Shown here piece by piece: positions 11,690 to 24,129 of a stretch of 64,000 bases of DNA. Made by a program: the position numbers and the translations under genes. Origin of the DNA: Paralvinella palmiformis (lineage: Eukaryota; Annelida; Polychaeta; Terebellida; Alvinellidae); NCBI GenBank assembly GCA_025642065.1, contig JAODUP010000948.1, positions 1-64,000 on the forward strand. The letters run 5' to 3'. Position 1 is the stretch's first letter; each line of letters begins with the position of its first letter. Under the pieces are notes generated by a model. That model saw nothing but the letters and a program-made list of their open reading frames with translations, searched no databases and was not told the origin of the DNA.

Positions 11690-12480
11690 TAGCCAGCCAT
11701 AAAGTGCACTGATTCTCTCATTTGTGTTGTCTGTCATAGTGAAGATGGGCACAGGTAATGCCCATAAAAGCATGAATCCAGCAACATCAGACACTAATAA
11801 GGTTTCTAATTAATAGCCAGTTTTGTGATATTATGTCATTATTGCTGTTTACGTGAAGACTGCACGTCCTGTTAGTCAAAGTAAAGGGGCAATGCGTTTC
11901 TGTTCCATGCAGTATTCCTTAGCTTCAGGTCTGGGATGTTTAATTTATTACTGTCTTGTTTAAATTAAAAGAACGTTTCACACGCGAAGAAATTTGTTAT
12001 AATTTGTCTTTCTACTGCGAAAGTAGTAGATACTATAGATAAATGAGGCAAATTACTGACTAGCAAAATAATAAAGTATTCACGCATCACGCATCTTTTA
12101 TCTATACATATCAGCAACAATGACATATTTAATCAAACAATTAAATACCAATTTTATCCTAAGTACAAATTAACATTGCATTAAATAAACAGAATGTAGG
12201 GTCATGACCAGTGATGTATTAATAAAATCACTAATATAACCTGAGAACTGGAAAGTTTATACAAATTATTTGTTATCAATTATTAAGAAGTAAGAAAGGA
12301 TTGATAAAGAATGGAGTTGACAAAAAGATTGAGTTGACAAAGTGATGAAATCGACACAATGGAGGAGATGAGAATAATAGTATGTCTGGCTTATATGTGG
12401 AAACATACCCCACTGTGAAAACCGACAATCTCTGCAACTAATCTAAATCTAGTTTCTGTCAGGTACATGCCCCATCCCTT
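11690..12480. repeat. Weak third relative of the 0.8-3.2 kb block
   Basis: Around 11795-11890, 'ggtttctaattaatag' and 'ttgctgtttacgtg(a)aga' parallel 'ggcttctaattaatt' and 'ttgctatttacgtgtaga' at 1514-1562. Similarity beyond this is not clear by eye. Confidence 0.35.
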
Positions 12481-12710
12481 GTGGTAACTATTTCAAGTTA
12501 TTGTGACATTTAGCTGTTTCGAATTCTGTTTTGGGCAATTTTGGATTGTCTTCGTGAAGGTGAAAAGGTGATCTTGTTGGGCAATGTTTTGGGCTTTAGT
12601 CAGCTACCTGGGTTATATACTGCCATCGCATATACATAAAACATCAATTTATTATTTGCTGTTAAGTAGCCCAACCCATTTTATGTATAAATTCGTGCGC
12701 ATATATATTT

Positions 12711-12763
<53 letters not shown>

Positions 12764-12795
12764 AAATTGTGTAGATCAACCGGATCCCATATCAG

Positions 12796-12885
<90 letters not shown>

Positions 12886-12899
12886 CTATGTGTGTGTGT
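12711..12899. repeat. Two (TA)n tracts and a (TG)n tract
   Basis: TA at about 12711-12758, a 40-bp unique spacer, TA at 12798-12859, then TG to 12899. A 144-codon frame through this region is mostly Ile-Tyr repeats and is not a gene. Confidence 0.95.
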
Positions 12900-13111
12900 G
12901 CTATTCAAAGAACCATAGAACAATGGTCTTATTATCTAGTATAAGAATAGACGTATGTCGTCGGTGTATGTGTCCAAAATGTTCAGTATGCCACAGTTGG
13001 GATTCAGCATCAACGTAATTAGTATAGTAATGGAATATTATATCTTGATTGTTGAGAACACTAATTATATGAAACATGATTTTGTGTTTTGAAACATAGG
13101 TAACAAGGAAA

Positions 13112-13438
13112 TTACAAACATTTCAATGAATAATTCTTGCAGTTAAAATAAAAACATGTTGATCCATTCCACAACATAATAAATCTTCTAAACACCTTTA
13201 TTTTAATAGCTTGTTTCGTTTCATTATTAAGTACATTCCATAACTTTGCACTAGTATAAGAGATAGCGCTTTTACCATACTTAACAGTATTATATTTTGG
13301 TATAACAATATTCATAGAATTTCTCATATCATAGGCTGAATCATCCATAACAAACATTTCATGTAGATATTTTGGTCCCAGTATATTTACAATCTTATAG
13401 ATTTCCACTAGAATCAGATTAATTCTGTGAACATACAA
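13112..13438 (-). pseudogene. LINE ORF2 C-terminal fragment
   Basis: A 108-codon minus-strand frame. The order of short motifs (ILGPKYLHEMF, then YDMRNSMN, then YGKSAISYTSAKLWNVL, then LWNG..C) is the pattern at the C-terminus of many mollusc and arthropod non-LTR retrotransposon polyproteins, downstream of the RT. No RT or endonuclease lies upstream (above 13440), so it is a 5'-truncated or deleted relic. The frame is surprisingly open but has no plausible start. The exact clade could not be named. Confidence 0.72.
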
Positions 13439-13439
13439 T

Positions 13440-14615
13440 AGTGGTTTATTGCCTTTTCCCCGTAATTCGGCATTACAATTTAAATTGCAAATGTTTCATG
13501 CCTAAATTAATAACCTGACTTTGATATACATAGCACAGACAGTGTATCTAGAGAATATCCGAGTGAGCCGCATCAGCTTAAATAGTGTTAACGAATATCT
13601 AGTTTAATGAGTACTTAGTGTACATTGAAGAATAGTTCGTCCATATTTCAGTGAGCTAATATCAGGGGAATGGGAAAGGAACGACGGCAAAGTTATATTT
13701 GGACAAATAAACCGACGACGGATGTACAACTCAACCAATATCAGGTCCACATTTAGTTGTGTTTAGTGACAACTGTCATTCTAGCTGCTCAACACACAAT
13801 TCCATAAAATGAGCCATTGGTGAGCATGTGGATTGTGTTAGAAATTGTTTACACACCTAAAATAGCTTTCGGATTATCATTGTCGTGGATTTACATTGTT
13901 TTAGTATCAGTGGAGTGAAGGAAATTTCATCGAAAGTGATTTAAGAGCAAATACGTTATTAAGTATTATGAAAACTTCGCAAAATACCAAATTCCGCATT
14001 TTGTTGTGTCTATGGTAAGATTTTATAGTATGGCCCAATTAAGATATTCTTTGCACCAAGACTATCTCGATTCATAATGTTTAGCAATTTACTGTTGATT
14101 CGTGTCTCTAAGTTTCCTTTGTTTAAATTAATAAAAACAATATAAAATGAAATATCTGTTCTACGTTCTTCACAAAAGTCCATGTGTCTCTCAAAGACAC
14201 CGTTACCAGGGCTTCCTACAATAGTATGTTTCTATCTGTTCGATGACAGCTCCTAGTTCAGTCGCCGGAAAATAATATTTTACAGTTTGTCGTGACCTTT
14301 GTGAGCAACTAAACAGAGGATCACATGTGGAACATAAACATTCCCAATATGTCCAAGGATTAGTAAATCAAACTTCCTTGTGCCGTTGGTGATGTAGATA
14401 ATTTACAGTTCATAGAAAGACATGTTTTGCTAAATCTAAATTCATCAATATAGATCAGAAGGACGAGACTAAGTTATATAAATGATAACAGGTAATACTC
14501 GTCTAGATTGTCATTCAGCAATGGGGGGATGTTAGGTGTGATTATGGTGTGATTAGGGGAATTTTTATCACTTCATTACGTGAAAATGCTAATTGAAAAT
14601 TTTTTAATAATAATA
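13440..14615. other. Unassigned sequence
   Basis: Nothing recognisable was seen apart from ordinary AT-rich sequence. Confidence 0.4.
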
Positions 14616-14619
14616 ACAG

Positions 14620-14620
<1 letters not shown>

Positions 14621-14689
<69 letters not shown>
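14621..14689. repeat. (TA)n microsatellite
   Basis: About 70 bp of pure TA, followed by T8. Confidence 0.97.
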
Positions 14690-14692
<3 letters not shown>

Positions 14693-14699
14693 TTTTCTT

Positions 14700-16115
14700 G
14701 CAGTCCACAAGACTAGTCTCAAGACGGCAAATGGCCGGACATTTATTTACCCAACTGCAACTGTATGGGATGCCCTCCAAGAAGCCATCAGACCACCCAT
14801 GAAACCTGTTGCAACATTAAAATTCTTTAATTAACCTGAGTACCTTCTCACTCAATTATAAAGGAAGCTATTGGGTTTCTTTTCCGTTAACTTAGCATCG
14901 GGGAGGATGGGGACTGGGTTATTAGTAAATGATATTTATTTATTAGCAATATAATGACCTAGCGGTATTTATAATGCTCCACAACAACTAGTAACGTGAT
15001 AATGTGAGAAGAACTTCATCGTACGTCACCTTCCTGTGCTTGAGTATCTCTCGAAATATTTTACCATTTATAATTTGCCAGCTTAAGCTAAGTGGTACTC
15101 GTAGCTAACCGTGTCATCGTTTATTGGGAACAAAAAACATTAGTTTATAGGTCTGCTATTTTTGAATAATCGACGTCAGTCCAAACATAAACAAACATTT
15201 AATCTAACTGTTCTGTTGTGAACATAATTATTATCAAAACATCGTGAATTCTATCTTCCGAAGTTATTGAAGGAATTTTCTATCTGTTCAAATATCATTA
15301 ATCTTCCATTTATCTTATATTACGTTATTAGTTGCCTTAAATTACATCAAACGTTCTAGGACATCGAATGGCCTAAATTGTGCCGATGTGTCGTTAAACA
15401 ACATTCATCCACCCATCCATCCATCCAGCCTTAAATTGCATTCCGTAGTAATTTAGCTTGAATATATAATTGTGTTTACATTTAGTCTTTTCTTTATACA
15501 CTAGTATATCAAATATTTGAAGTCTCTTGGGAATAATTAAGGCGTAGAACTGTAACCGTTATTTAATTTTGAGAATCTTATTGTCATACAGGCGTCGCCA
15601 TTTAACAGCATTATAGGCCCCCTGGTAAAGAACAGTGCACCGAGGCCTGTTAGCTATACAATAACCCACTGTAATAAAAATGTAAATGGTCGAGATTCGT
15701 ACATATACGTGTATGTGGGGTTGAAGAGGTGACCGTGATATTATTACATCAGATGCGAATGCCAATGTCCACTTGTAATATAATAAATAACACGTATGTA
15801 TAGCTTAGTACCGGAGAGTAGTTATTTGTTGACAGCATGGGCCCCTTATGCTCGTGCGGCCCCATGGCAAGTGTCCAGCGTGCCCATGCGTTAAGGTGGC
15901 CCAGCATACAGGTAATATTTTTCTAGAAAATATTTCTGAATATTCATGTTCATAGGAGATCATGGATAAACGAAATTAGGTGGCAATTAACCTAATATGC
16001 TGTATTAATTTAGAGCTTATTTTCTTGATAACTTTGTTTTGGTGAAAAGAAACGTTTATGCAGGATATAACTCATTCTTTTCAAATGAAAGCAACGTGGG
16101 TATTAACAAGAAAGC
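14700..16115. other. Unassigned sequence with a GC-rich island
   Basis: No supported gene. A short GC-rich patch at 15838-15912 ('gggccccttatgctcgtgcg') contrasts with the AT-rich surroundings and may be a piece of an unidentified transposon. Confidence 0.35.
15392..15428 (+). repeat. SINE/LINE-like 3' tail with (CATC)n
   Basis: 'gttaaacaacattcatcc' followed by CATC repeats resembles the 3' tails of the SINE families in this window. The body upstream is not clearly identifiable. Confidence 0.45.
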
Positions 16116-16117
16116 TT

Positions 16118-16134
16118 ATATATATATATATATA

Positions 16135-16183
<49 letters not shown>
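16118..16183. repeat. Interrupted (TA)n
   Basis: Two TA tracts joined by a short 'tttta' interruption. Confidence 0.93.
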
Positions 16184-16186
<3 letters not shown>

Positions 16187-16729
16187 AAAAGATGATCAGT
16201 ATAACATATTGGTAATATTACTTTAACGTATCACAAAAGATACCTATTGGTTTATTTGGTGTCAGTTAGCCCATCAGATTAACCCATCAGATTAACTCAT
16301 GATCTGCTGATTGGAATGATCACACATTTATGTTTGTAATTAGCCATGAATGATTATGATTGACTGTGAGATAGACACAGAAAATGGAGCATCATGTGTC
16401 GGTGTGTATGGTCAAGGACGGTTGTAATTGGCTACGATAAAGCAATTACCGCGGGTGGGCGAGATAATTAACCATTGCTGACAACATGTCTGTCTATCTT
16501 GCATGACTGAACTAGCGGAAATATTTGGGAACATTTTCGTGTTGTTGGATTAACGAGGTCATTTTACATTGAAATGTCACATTCTGTTGGCGTGTCGGAG
16601 TCAGAACGCGAAACACGATTTTTTTCGGATTAAAGAGTCATTTATAATGGAGCTAAGTCCGTAGCAGGTAATAATGTGTCAGATGGTGGATTTATCGGAT
16701 AAACGATATCCGGATTAACGGATTCTGAC

Positions 16730-16732
<3 letters not shown>

Positions 16733-16789
<57 letters not shown>
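16733..16789. repeat. (TA)n microsatellite
   Basis: About 55 bp of pure TA. Confidence 0.96.
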
Positions 16790-16790
<1 letters not shown>

Positions 16791-17174
16791 CTGGGGTAAG
16801 TTATATAGGTTATATACAAGGAAAAGTAATGGGTAAGAAGCACACATATTGTTCTGTGTTATGTTCGGTAAATGAGAATTTAATCTTCTGTAATTGACAT
16901 TTCGATTAGCATGTAAAGATGGAGATTTGTTATTTGAATATTAGTGCGTAGCCTTGGTGCTACCGTCGAGCCAGCCGATGGTGGGAATCCCGTATTTGAT
17001 TTAGAGTGGTCCATATGGAGTTGTGGAATCGCTAGTTTTCAATTGCGTAGAACTGCTAAACTTCCATCGTGTGTGACTGGAGAGGGTGAATGACGGGAAT
17101 ACTGCGTTACAAGTCAAGTCGTATTGTTCCTCTATCGCCCAAGGATATATATCAGACCCTGTATTTACAACCTG

Positions 17175-17215
17175 CAGCTATACCGACGTCTACCATACAG
17201 CGTATGGTATAGCTG
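17175..17215. repeat. Nested inverted repeat
   Basis: CAGCTATACC (17175-17184) pairs with GGTATAGCTG (17206-17215), and TACCATA (17191-17197) pairs with TATGGTA (17203-17209). The two stems share the right arm, so they are alternative hairpins. No function is known. Confidence 0.6.
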
Positions 17216-17752
17216 TGACGACCTTTGGTACGTCACTTTGACCTATTGGCATCGTTCTGAAGAATAACTGATTTATAGGATGAACCAACTCTTCTTATCC
17301 TGATTCTTAGTAAACATTAGTGTGTATTTGCGGCTGAGTACCTGTACTCGGGAAAGGGAATATTCCTGTTTATTTTAATTTTTCTATTATTGTGTGTTTA
17401 TGAATTATGCTTGATGTGATCTATGTTGAGAATGTCACTGACCTGGACACTTTACAGCTAGGATCCATTATACATGTATAGCTCTATACCGATATTACAG
17501 TCTTAAATAATTTATTTGTCTCCAATAAACATCTAGAACTGTGTAAAGAATTGAGCCCAGAGATGGTAAATATATTTAAAAAAGGAAAACAAATAAAGAA
17601 CTATTTATCTTTGCATCAATAGCGACTATTGTACTAATGTAACAAAATTCAGTTTTTTGCATTCCTGTTGCTGAGAGAAACAGTTTCAATGTATGTAATT
17701 GATCTTGATTAGGCTGATATGGTCTAATGAAACAACACGGAACTAGCTATCG

Positions 17753-17754
<2 letters not shown>

Positions 17755-17808
<54 letters not shown>
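17755..17808. repeat. (TA)n microsatellite
   Basis: About 54 bp of TA, followed by a C-rich junction and a short CA run. Confidence 0.96.
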
Positions 17809-17811
<3 letters not shown>

Positions 17812-17829
17812 CCTCCACTCCCCCACACA

Positions 17830-19135
17830 CATATATTGTGTTATTTCTAGATTTTCATTCATTTGTCAACGAACCAATCTCCAACCGACAGTTTATTATA
17901 TAATTAATTAAATTGTCAATCAGTGTTTACTGTAAGTCTACTAACAGGAGAATGCCATGCTTTAGGATTTTGATGGACATACCATAAGGTGGTACTCTGA
18001 CTCAGTCGTGCTTAGAGAGTATAAGTGACCACCTGTTAGAAATTCCTTCATAAGCATCTACTCAATCCACTTTTCCTATAGAGTACTGGATTTGGCATAG
18101 GTCTATAACACACTTAATCTCTTTAGCTCGCTCATTGCAAGACGACATCTAGCGCGTTAGACCTGAATCTTTGATGAAATGGCCATCAATTACTAATTCA
18201 TCAACAACAGACTGTAGATGTTTGTTGAGAAGATTACAGGTAAGGCTTCAGCTCCGAGTGCTGTCTAAAGACAATGTTTGTTCTATTGGCAGTCTTCGGG
18301 CACATCTTCGAAAGTTTGCGACTCATATAATATGACGTTGATCTCCTCGACACGCGCCATTCTTGTAAGCGAGATAAGATATTAGCGATGATAAATCATA
18401 TAATGAACGAGATATCGGATGACAATTGCAGATGCAGCCACATTAGTGAAGATGCTGTAGTCACGATGTTTATCCGTCAATCAAACAACTGACCAGCAAG
18501 TCCCGGATTCAGACGTCAAATTTTACGATCTTCGTTCAAGGACAATATTATGTACGTCCAAATCATTGTCATGACAGTACGCGGTGTACATTTCGTTGGA
18601 GCACTGATATTGATGTCCGTAGATCTTGATTAAAGATGACAATTATAATAGAACATTAGAAGAAAAAAACTCAAATAACATTCGTTCCGTCGATAGTTTT
18701 GACCATTTAATATTTTAATGACTTTTAATGTACTTTCATTGAGAGGGCACGTAAGGATATTAAGTAATCGTGATCTTTTTTTCCTTACAATTACGTTATT
18801 GTCACGATAAAAGTCGTATAATAATATCAACCAATTAACAAATAATATAACACTAATTACCTGATCTGGTTATTTACTTTCTGATCGACTTGAAGCAGCT
18901 CGAAATATACCACTCAACTGTATGTCATAGTTTGCTTTTCTATGACCTTTAGTTCTATCCTGGGAATATCTTTCCGACAGAAATCCACACCAAGGTAACA
19001 AAGGTGAGATTGCCTTTTATTGTAGCTGTCTGCTCTGTCGCTTCCTAAATAGAATGCCACAAAGTCGATGCCTCTTGCAGATAAAAAGTAAACTGTGATG
19101 TGTGATGCTTCACCAATCTATTAGTGCAATTTTGG
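17830..19135. other. Unassigned, moderately GC-richer sequence
   Basis: 18040-18640 has fewer AT runs than its surroundings and several short minus-strand frames, but no domain was recognised and no frame is long. It could be a very old coding relic. Confidence 0.3.
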
Positions 19136-19136
19136 T

Positions 19137-19140
<4 letters not shown>

Positions 19141-19208
<68 letters not shown>

Positions 19209-19300
19209 TAATTATTATTTATTTGTAAAATACCTTGGTAATATTTTGATATCAAATAATGATGATTATGGTGATAATAATAATATTAATACTATAATAA

Positions 19301-19331
<31 letters not shown>

Positions 19332-19337
19332 AATAAG
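19141..19337. repeat. (TA)n then (AAT)n
   Basis: TA at 19141-19210 and an AAT/ATA trinucleotide run at about 19272-19337. Confidence 0.95.
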
Positions 19338-19339
19338 AT

Positions 19340-20570
19340 TGTAGATTTATTCTAGGCTTTTGCTGACTTGACAGTTTATTTCACAAGATATTTACATATA
19401 AGGATTTCTTGCAATTATTGAACTATTTCCTAAACAGAACTCGGATTGGGACAATTTTAATTATATTTGACCAATAGAAGATGTCTTTTGTTTTCGAGGT
19501 TTATTTTGTTATATCAACTTCACTAATATCTAAAATACCATGGCTTATTTGGTTATAATAATGTTTCTTATATTCTTTTTTATTGATAGAATGCCGCCAA
19601 TAATCCCTTTGATAATTCTTCGCTATCACATAATATGCCACTTAATATTGATTGGCAGTAGTGCAGCGTTATAGTTGAAAGAAGTAGATATTCAATAAGT
19701 GACATAAAATGGCCTTGAATTAAGGAAGTGATTGTTCTTGATGAATTCGGGCATATTTGCTTTCACCTTTTATTTTCATTTAACTTGATTTCATCCACGA
19801 ATTAACGTTGCACGATGTGGCTTTGTTACCGGAAGCTCGTCAACGTCTGGTTAGTGGAAGGCATAGTGGAAGCAATGACTCCGAGCTTCATTTACGCTGA
19901 AGGAAATCATTGAACATAATCATGATAATTTGTCCGATCGCATCAGTTGCCTCATTTTTGTTTAAAAAATCATAAGTGTAAGGTCAGTTATTGAGTTCTC
20001 CAATGAACAAGTGAGTACTGAAATATATTGCCCTAGTAGCTACTGCCTTTGTAACCGTGGTATTTGTAAGTCGACTTGCTGGTCTCGAGGGCAATACAGT
20101 GCCGACTGCCGTAAGGAAGGGTTCTAGTTTAAGGACAGTAGAGTTATAATTATATTGTATTATCAAGTCGACGATAGAACAATGGAGAAATTATATTATA
20201 TTACGTTTAAAGTAATACTAAATATAACAAAGGGATGAACCATACATTCAGCATGTAGTTATTCTATATAAGATTAGCTATTTGGTAAGGAAATAATTAT
20301 TAAACAGACGGCTTATGTATTATGTTTCCAGTTTTAAAAATAGTACGGGATTTGAAACATTAATTATTATAGATAAAGCTGATATAAAGCTGTAGATTAA
20401 TTTCAAGAACGACTATAAACCTATAAAAGCTATACACAATTACGAAATGTTATTCAAAATATATGTCATGGTTTGTGATTAATGTAGCTCGATTGTATTT
20501 TTGCATGATGATCTAGAATTAAGTTCTTTTTTCTTCTATTTGAGTCCAACTTAATCTGGGTATGATTTAC
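19340..20570. other. Unassigned sequence
   Basis: No gene or element was recognised. Confidence 0.4.
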
Positions 20571-20577
20571 AGGACGT

Positions 20578-20790
20578 ATCAGGCTTTAACATTCCCAGAC
20601 AACTATTCCCAAGGCTATATTTCCGAAACAGTTTTCACTGGACAGCCGCTTTTTTAGTCATGTTCCCCAGAAATAAAAATATAATTGACTGTTAATGGTT
20701 GAATGACATGGACAGTCCCAATATGGTATTCCACGATAGGACTGTTTCAATTATTAACCACCGTTGTATGTTTCCATAGTTCTGAATGTG
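20578..20790. repeat. Dispersed repeat related to 6020-6190
   Basis: 'ggctatatttccgaaa' with 'ttttcactggacagccgct' parallels 'ggctatattccggaaa' with 'tttttcaccgcacagacac' at about 6048-6085. Both are followed by a 'tattccacgatagga' / 'actccacattagga' segment. In the first case this lies just upstream of the Penelope-like remnant, so it may be part of that family. Confidence 0.5.
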
Positions 20791-21029
20791 TCATCTCTTG
20801 ATACGGGTCAGGCAATTTGAGATATATAAAGCTACATATACACATTTAAATCGATCGAACCACATCATGATGTTATCATTTAAATTCACTAATCTTTCGA
20901 TCTGTTACTCTTTTATAAGTGAAGTAGCCATTATGGTAAACGTTTGCGATACCTATTGAGATCATCCTTGTAATATTTTGTCGACCATTTCTACACAAAT
21001 ATAATTACTTATCATTTTAATATATAGAA

Positions 21030-22093
21030 CGGCAATTCCGCCATAACGGTCTGCTAAAGCGCCGATGTAAATTGTTATAATAGTGACGAGTAGGTCATAG
21101 TATTTATTGGATTTGTATGTTTATGAGGTATTTGACCCTCCAGCAAATATCACAACGCATATTATGCTGCGGTTGAGAAAGTTCCGTTTTCTATGCGTGG
21201 AGACCATATTTCCCGGTCCCTGCATTCAAGAAAAGTTGATCTAGAGCTGTATAATCCATGTACTATTTGCGTCTTTGGAGGCACGCCGTTTAGTGTCTGG
21301 CCTGGTTATCCAGCATTTAAATGACTGTAGCAGGCACAGTACGCTCTTAAAGCATGTACTCCTGACTCAGGAATAGAAACAATGCATCGCATCTCGAGCG
21401 GTGGCATTGGACACGGCTCTGTGGTTGGTGTGTTTTATATAACAATTTTATATAAAATTCACCTTGATTGTATGTGGGAATCGAATTATCTTTCCTAGGT
21501 CCAGTTATGTCCAGTTTGTACTATGACATTCAAGGCTAGCTCTAGTCTGCTTGCCATAAACAAAATTTAAGAACGTTACAACGGTTTGAATAGCAGACAT
21601 TAGGTCTGGTTTGAATATGTTAACATATAGTCTTAACACTACCGAAGCTATGACGCGCTATTATGCTATGCTTCAACGCAGATGTCAGTCTTTTAATAAC
21701 AATTAATCTATCAGTTTTAATAGTAGCTGCTTCATGACGCCGGTCCGTTGTAAAAACTATAGTTTATATTGTATTGCTTTGAAGAAAGATACAGCAATTG
21801 AAGAATAGCTATAAATAGGGCTGCTTAGATAATTAATCTAAACATTCTCACTACTGCCGTAATCTGACTTGGGTGTTATACTACCAAACTCCACGGCTGT
21901 AGGTGCTTTGCTTTATTTGATTGGCGGCTTGAAAGGGACTAGTGAGACATTACCCGTGTCTCAGCATGAAAATTCGCCACTGTGGAATCAATCACCTGAA
22001 GAATCAACCAGAGTTTGAATTCACGCTTCGAGATTGTATGTGCCTTATTATACACGGCTGAAACACACAAACACGCCCACGCGCACACATGTT
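21030..22093 (+). repeat. R1 dispersed repeat, copy 1 (longest single copy)
   Basis: About 1.06 kb. It begins near 'atatagaacggcaattccgcc' and ends in a CA-rich tail ('acacacaaacacgcccacg'). It matches 35703-36835 nearly end to end, and parts match 35095-35702, 42291-42484 and 44310-44721. Landmarks: 'gagtaggtcatagtattta', 'tttgcgtctttggaggca', 'ctcctgactcaggaatag', 'cgcatctcgagcg', 'tatctttcctaggtccag', and 'gtctcagcatgaaaa'. It contains no long frame and no recognised terminal inverted repeat, LTR or tRNA head. It appears to be a non-autonomous family. 'Plus' is simply the orientation shared by all copies here. Confidence 0.85.
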
Positions 22094-22139
22094 TTTTTGC
22101 CTTTCACTTAAAATAATGAAAACCATAACACAAGTAATG

Positions 22140-22440
22140 TTTTTGTATGTAATGTTATAGATATACAATTAATATTAATAAATTGTTTTTATTATCATAA
22201 TATAATATTTATTAGGATGTATAATAACTAATAGCGATAGTGGAAATAATCTGTATTTTTGTATGATTTATATTTTTACACAAACAAGATACTTAACCTT
22301 CTATAAACAGTGCTGAATGTATTTTTTTATGCTAATGAATACGGGTTCATTATATTATTGTAATATAATATTGTAGTTGTATATTATGATTATAATGATG
22401 AGTGTGGCCTAAATATAGTATAGCACAACTAATTCTGATA
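22140..22440. repeat. Weak relative of 7680-7810
   Basis: 'ttgtatgtaatgt', 'aaccttctataaacagtgct' and the following AT-rich block parallel 'tatgtatgtaatgt', 'gaccttctaaaagacagtgct' and the block at 7680-7810, which follows the Penelope-like ORF remnant. Possibly a 3' flank of that family. Confidence 0.4.
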
Positions 22441-22444
22441 AATA

Positions 22445-23815
22445 AAATATTAAAAGATACCCACACTATCAAAACACAAACGGTCCAAGACGGATTATAA
22501 TGCGCACATAAATGATACGATACTTTACAATAAACTTCCCTGAACTTATTAAAGGATACATCGCATATTTAAACCGGCAGATTGAATACTCTTTCTAAAT
22601 ATGTAGATTCTGGTGTTATTTTTAACCCAGCAAATCAAGGAACGGATTATTGAGATACATTACAACTTTAAATTATGTTAAAAAGATTCATAATATGTAT
22701 GACCAAACTGTACGGCTGATGAATACGTACGAATTATATTTATTAGTTATTTGCTGATTCACAAATGATTAGTGAAATAGCAAAAGGATATTATACACTA
22801 TATTAATAATTTCGTTTTATCTTCGTCTACAACCGTCTACATGACGGAATATTCATTTATTTATGAGTAAGTATCTTAAATATAATTATAGCTCGCACAT
22901 TAAAGGTGTCAATATTAGACGTCCACGCTTCTATTTTCCTTCAGGGGTTCAAGTACTTCAGTTTTCATGATCTCTGGTTGACCTTTCTTCTGGCATCATA
23001 TGACATGTCTACTTCCAGAACTTTGTGGTACTGATAGTCCACCTGTCTTCTAGTTTGACATCTTTAACGAGCTAGTTAGTGGAACATTTTGTTCTGAATC
23101 AAGACATCGTTTTACTTCTTCAGTGCATCAGTCAACCGTTAGATGGTCTCTGACGTATGCGAGTTAAAATGGATGTTGTAAGCTATATTCGTAATTCAAA
23201 GTAACAACAAATATTGAATATTACTTTAATATTGTGATTGATATGTACATTTTCACTCGCAGTAGTTCATCGGCAATTATTACTATTTTTTCCTGATGTA
23301 TTATCCTCGTTGCAATTATTTTTAATGATATCTCCTGGGACATATGACTGTCTTCACTGAAGATTTAAGGTGATACTAGATAATGCTTAAAATACCACTC
23401 TTAATAGACAAATTGAAACAAGTTACATTCATATTTTATAATTCATTTACTTGGTGTTGACGAGCGTACATTAGCACACTTATATGGGGTGGCTGAATGG
23501 TATTAGGGCTTATATTTTAAAGTAATTTATGAAACTTTTACCTATGAAAAGGGTTGGCGCCAGACTAATATGCGCCCTAGACAAGGTCAGATACTTTAAC
23601 CGACTCCCTCCCCTAAAAAATACCAGCTTCTATTTTTAAGCCAATAACATTTTATTATGAAATATAAATTAATCCCAACAACTTGTTCTTACCAAATTTA
23701 TTTTAAATTGGAAGAATAACTACCGCACGATTCCAACACCACCAATATTAAAGGTGCGATATCCATTAATATGGCAGTGGCTATGTATGCACTGTTATTT
23801 TACACCTTGGCGCAA
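22445..23815. other. Unassigned sequence
   Basis: No supported gene. A tRNA-like A box (TGGCTGAATGG, near 23490) occurs without a matching B box. Confidence 0.35.
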
Positions 23816-23818
23816 ATG

Positions 23819-24002
23819 GGCTCCGTGGTCTAGCGTTAGCGTATTGGACCACAGATCACTACCACCCGTGTTCGAATCTCGGTTTGGGCATATCCGAAGG
23901 TTGTTTCATCTTTCACTTCGCTTCATTACCTTTGGAGGTCGCTCGGCCCATTTAGCCTACCTTGTGCACAAAAGTGGCCGTAAAACATCAATCATTATTA
24001 TC
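23819..24002 (+). mobile_element. tRNA-derived SINE (family 1), near full length
   Basis: Has the A box (TGGTCTAGCGT, one change from the 2720 copy), the B box (TGTTCGAATCT), the 'cctttggaggtcgctcggccc' body and a 'gtaaaacatcaatcatt' tail. The first few bases of the head are missing or changed. No clear target duplication. A frame of 96 codons across it is spurious. Confidence 0.92.
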
Positions 24003-24129
24003 TTAAACAAAATAAAAGTTCTTGATTTGAGTAATACGTTGTAGATATGCAAATAAAAGCGTAAATGTTTAATCATCATATGAGTTGCAGAATCATTCAA
24101 TCAGAATTTAAAAAAACAAATAGACAAAT

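Noticed and set aside
12584..13018. 144-codon plus-strand frame
   Set aside because: Its core is Ile-Tyr repeats from two TA tracts; the flanks show no domain.
18000..18640. Possible decayed protein-coding region
   Set aside because: Slightly higher GC and short frames only; no motif recognised on either strand.
23485..23560. tRNA-like A box (TGGCTGAATGG)
   Set aside because: No B box at the expected distance and no SINE body.
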